The translations under genes were made by a program, and so were the position numbers. Below the pieces are notes generated by a model. That model ran no database searches, had not been told where the DNA came from, and worked only from the letters and a program-made list of their open reading frames with translations. Source: Sphingomonadaceae bacterium (GTDB taxonomy: Bacteria; Pseudomonadota; Alphaproteobacteria; Sphingomonadales; Sphingomonadaceae). Taken from it: a stretch of DNA of 64,000 nt. The stretch spans positions 191,001 to 255,000 of the forward strand of contig JAPZTW010000004.1 in assembly GCA_027533105.1 (NCBI GenBank). Reading direction: 5' to 3'. This document shows, piece by piece, positions 63,925 to 64,000 of the stretch; the first letter of the stretch is position 1, and every line of letters begins with the position of its first letter.

Positions 63925-64000
63925 GTCATCCCGGCGCAGGCCGGGATCGCTGGCCGCTGGCGCCAATTGGTGGTGCCAGCGGTCCCGGATCAGGTCCGGG
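63925..64000. repeat. Palindromic intergenic repeat, cut by the window edge
   Basis: An 8-bp stem ATCCCGGC/GCCGGGAT (63928-63947, loop GCAG) is followed by a second hairpin CCCGGA/TCCGGG (63984-64000). Its GGATCAGGTCCGGG core is close to the element at 41570-41590. It lies immediately upstream of lpdA and overlaps its alternative start. Confidence 0.75.

Overview
The window is high-GC, gene-dense chromosomal DNA of an alphaproteobacterium, most likely order Sphingomonadales (Sphingomonas, Novosphingobium or Erythrobacter type). The reasons are two large TonB-dependent receptors with the sphingomonad-style TonB box, a DUF4173/two-component operon, class II DAHP synthase, MetZ-type methionine synthesis, many ATGA-coupled gene pairs, and several dispersed palindromic intergenic repeats. 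There is no rRNA operon, prophage, transposase or CRISPR array. Most genes are core metabolism and housekeeping, with a few accessory modules (copper, P450, regulator-protease divergon).

Layout. 1-2330: 3-mercaptopyruvate sulfurtransferase (cut by the window edge), a Pro/Ala-rich membrane-anchored protein, and queF. 2448-4691: first TonB receptor and a strong bidirectional terminator. 4753-8900: minus-strand tryptophan 2,3-dioxygenase/kynureninase-like pair, then an acyl-CoA dehydrogenase pair, separated by a palindromic repeat. 8928-12946: tRNA-Thr, a DUF429-like protein, rarA, a small membrane protein, and a GT4 glycosyltransferase. 12985-16864: DUF4173 membrane protein, response regulator and histidine kinase in one translationally coupled operon. 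16968-23699: gamma-glutamyltranspeptidase, two small membrane proteins (one DsbB-like), a DbpA-type helicase and typA. 23853-31021: second TonB receptor, an M16 protease and class II DAHP synthase. 31122-36767: spermidine-synthase-like protein, quinone oxidoreductase, acyl-CoA dehydrogenase, tRNA-Gln, a YghU-type GST, and a winged-helix/membrane-protein operon divergent from a CPBP protease across a 19-bp-arm palindrome. 36823-38073: a short ORF rich in Thr/Lys/Ile codons, a terminator, and asd. 38077-41482: copA-copB-copC with divergent csoR and a CsoR operator. 41616-43539: ilvE and a secreted protein. 43540-43954: a structured small-RNA-like locus with an 18-codon ORF. 43955-49098: lipoprotein, tlyA, tspO, ubiK, recO, leuB, and a GT2-GtrA fusion. 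49095-54932: a TetR divergon, a PMT-type mannosyltransferase, metZ, an EamA transporter, apaG and a LysR regulator. 54964-60907: S9 peptidase, amidohydrolase, P450, rubredoxin and an alpha/beta hydrolase. 60904-64000: TRIC channel, small protein, PepSY protein and lpdA.

Amino-acid metabolism links many genes: asd (Asp family), metZ (Met), leuB and ilvE (branched chain), DAHP synthase (aromatics) and the tryptophan-catabolic pair. The two most unusual signals are (1) the minus-strand locus at 43618-43850, with five hairpins, an 8-codon upstream ORF, and an 18-codon ORF whose Shine-Dalgarno is an exact complement of the 16S rRNA tail, and (2) a candidate transcription attenuator ahead of asd, with a leader ORF rich in Thr/Lys/Ile codons and mutually exclusive terminator/antiterminator pairings.
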